Source: Holophagae bacterium
GTDB lineage: Bacteria; Acidobacteriota; Thermoanaerobaculia; Thermoanaerobaculales; Sulfomarinibacteraceae
Reading direction: 5' to 3'
NCBI GenBank assembly: GCA_030637505.1
Contig: DAOWGJ010000030.1
Span: forward strand, 1 to 5,494
Length of the DNA: 5,494 nt
The notes beneath the pieces are model-generated. The model saw only the letters and a program-made list of their open reading frames with translations. It was not told where the DNA came from and made no database searches. How positions within the stretch are numbered: the stretch's first letter is position 1; each line of letters opens with the position of its first letter. A program made the position numbers and the translations under genes. This document shows, piece by piece, positions 4,568 to 5,494 of the stretch.

Positions 4568-5494
4568 GATTGCGCACTCTCCTCACGGGGAATAGTGATG
4601 TGGAAGGCGGATCCGTTGTCCGGTCGGCTCTCGACCCAGATCCTGCCGCCGTGGCGATTGGCGATCCGGCGGCAGACAGCCAACCCGATGCCGGTGCCTG
4701 GAATCTCGTCTTGTGTGTGAAGTCTCTGGAACATCTTGAAAATCCGGTCCGTCGCGGCGGGATCGATTCCGACGCCTTCGTCGGAAACCGTCAGACGCCA
4801 TTCCTTGGGGCCTTCAGTGGCGGTAATTTGGATTCGAGGCGGTCTGTCGCCGGAGTACTTGATCGCATTGGAGACCAGATTGTGAACGAGTTGTTCCATC
4901 TGGCCCTCGTCGGCGAGGATGGTCGGCAAGGCGTCGACCGTGATGTTCGCCGCGGAACTCTGGATCTCGGCCTCGAGGAGATCCAGGACCCGTTCGACCA
5001 CCCCCTCGAGTTCGACCGGCCCCAGCTCGAGGTCCTGCCGTTCCAGCCGGGTCAGCCGCAGGACCGAGCCCAGCATTCGCTCCAACGCGGCGGCGCCCCG
5101 TCGTGCCTGCAGCATCGGACTGGGTGATGCCGCGCCGTCCTCGGCCCCGATCTGATCCAGGGCCCGGGTCAGTACGCCGAGCGGTTGTTGGAGGTCGTGG
5201 GAAACGACGTAGGCCAACTCTTCGAGGTCTCTGAGCGATTGATCCAGGTCCTGGGACCGATGTTCCAATTCACCCAGTGCTCGGTGGTACTCGCTGATGT
5301 CTTCGACCAGACCGTGGAGCCGGGGCGACGTGGCTTTGGCAGCCGGCGCCGGCCGCATCCGAATGCGGGCCCAGAACGTCGTACCGTCCCGGCGCTGCAA
5401 CTGAGCTTCCAGTTCAACTACGGGAGAACCTGTGGCGATCGCGGCTTCGAAGCCCTGGATCGTCGCCGGGTCCCCGAGGAAGTGTTGGATCGGG
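4564..5494 (-). CDS. PAS-type sensor histidine kinase, N-terminus outside the window
   Basis: 309 visible residues; the frame is open to the window edge, so the true start lies beyond 5494 (an internal Met at 5400 is in the middle of the PAS domain). Visible residues 1-70 are the C-terminal half of a PAS domain with its PAC segment (QRRDGTTFWARIRMRPAP, then LHGLVEDISEY). A coiled linker (ALGELEHRSQDLDQSLRDLE) leads to the HisKA helix with phospho-acceptor His99 (AYVVSHDLQQPLG; codon 5199-5197). The ATP-binding domain follows: N box HNLVSNAIKYS (Asn205, Asn209), G1 DEGVGI (Asp238), F box FKMFQRLH, G2 GTGIGL (266-271), then GGRIWVES. The 'ELAYVVSHDLQQPL' form of the H box is typical of phytochrome-like and PAS kinases. 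It autophosphorylates and presumably passes phosphate to the response regulator encoded just downstream with a 4-base overlap. The signal cannot be told because the sensor part is missing; the visible PAS fragment has no ligand motif I can identify. Confidence 0.95.
   Translation of the reverse strand, partial: PIQHFLGDPATIQGFEAAIATGSPVVELEAQLQRRDGTTFWARIRMRPAPAAKATSPRLHGLVEDISEYHRALGELEHRSQDLDQSLRDLEELAYVVSHDLQQPLGVLTRALDQIGAEDGAASPSPMLQARRGAAALERMLGSVLRLTRLERQDLELGPVELEGVVERVLDLLEAEIQSSAANITVDALPTILADEGQMEQLVHNLVSNAIKYSGDRPPRIQITATEGPKEWRLTVSDEGVGIDPAATDRIFKMFQRLHTQDEIPGTGIGLAVCRRIANRHGGRIWVESRPDNGSAFHITIPREESAQS

Overview
The window is a GC-rich bacterial fragment with six protein genes, two cut by the window edges. 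Nothing proves the taxon. The family resemblance of the small secreted proteins, together with short-period purine-rich tracts between genes, looks most like Acidobacteriota or a similar metagenomic lineage. That is an impression from memory, not a search result.

Layout, left to right. A plus-strand gene with its 5' end missing (1-522) encodes an acidic protein of unknown function. It converges on a series of minus-strand genes. The convergent gap (523-830) holds a small hairpin and a strong candidate for a miniature inverted-repeat transposable element (671-834) inserted in a CTAG site. Then, all on the minus strand: a secreted 195-residue protein of unknown function (831-1418); an intergenic stretch of short-period repeats; a small secreted six-cysteine protein whose C-terminal tail is written in an octamer repeat (1603-1899); and a zinc-ribbon protein with a coiled coil and a hydrophobic cysteine-rich tail (1996-2391). 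A 421-base region without a credible gene follows (2401-2821). Its left part is a cluster of GC hairpins. Its right part is a second, unrelated MITE-like element (2617-2814) with exact 8-bp target duplications.

The right half is a signalling pair read right to left: a PAS-type sensor histidine kinase (4564-5494, N-terminus outside the window) and a response regulator with REC, GGDEF and EAL domains (2822-4567). They overlap by the ATGA sequence, so they are very probably translationally coupled. The inferred pathway is kinase autophosphorylation, transfer to the REC aspartate, and control of cyclic di-GMP synthesis and/or breakdown by one bifunctional output protein.

I do not see a clearly new defence or biosynthetic system. 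The most notable structural observation is that two unrelated short mobile-like elements each sit exactly on the stop codon of a minus-strand gene, and that simple-repeat tracts lie at the ends of two other genes, one of them read into the protein.
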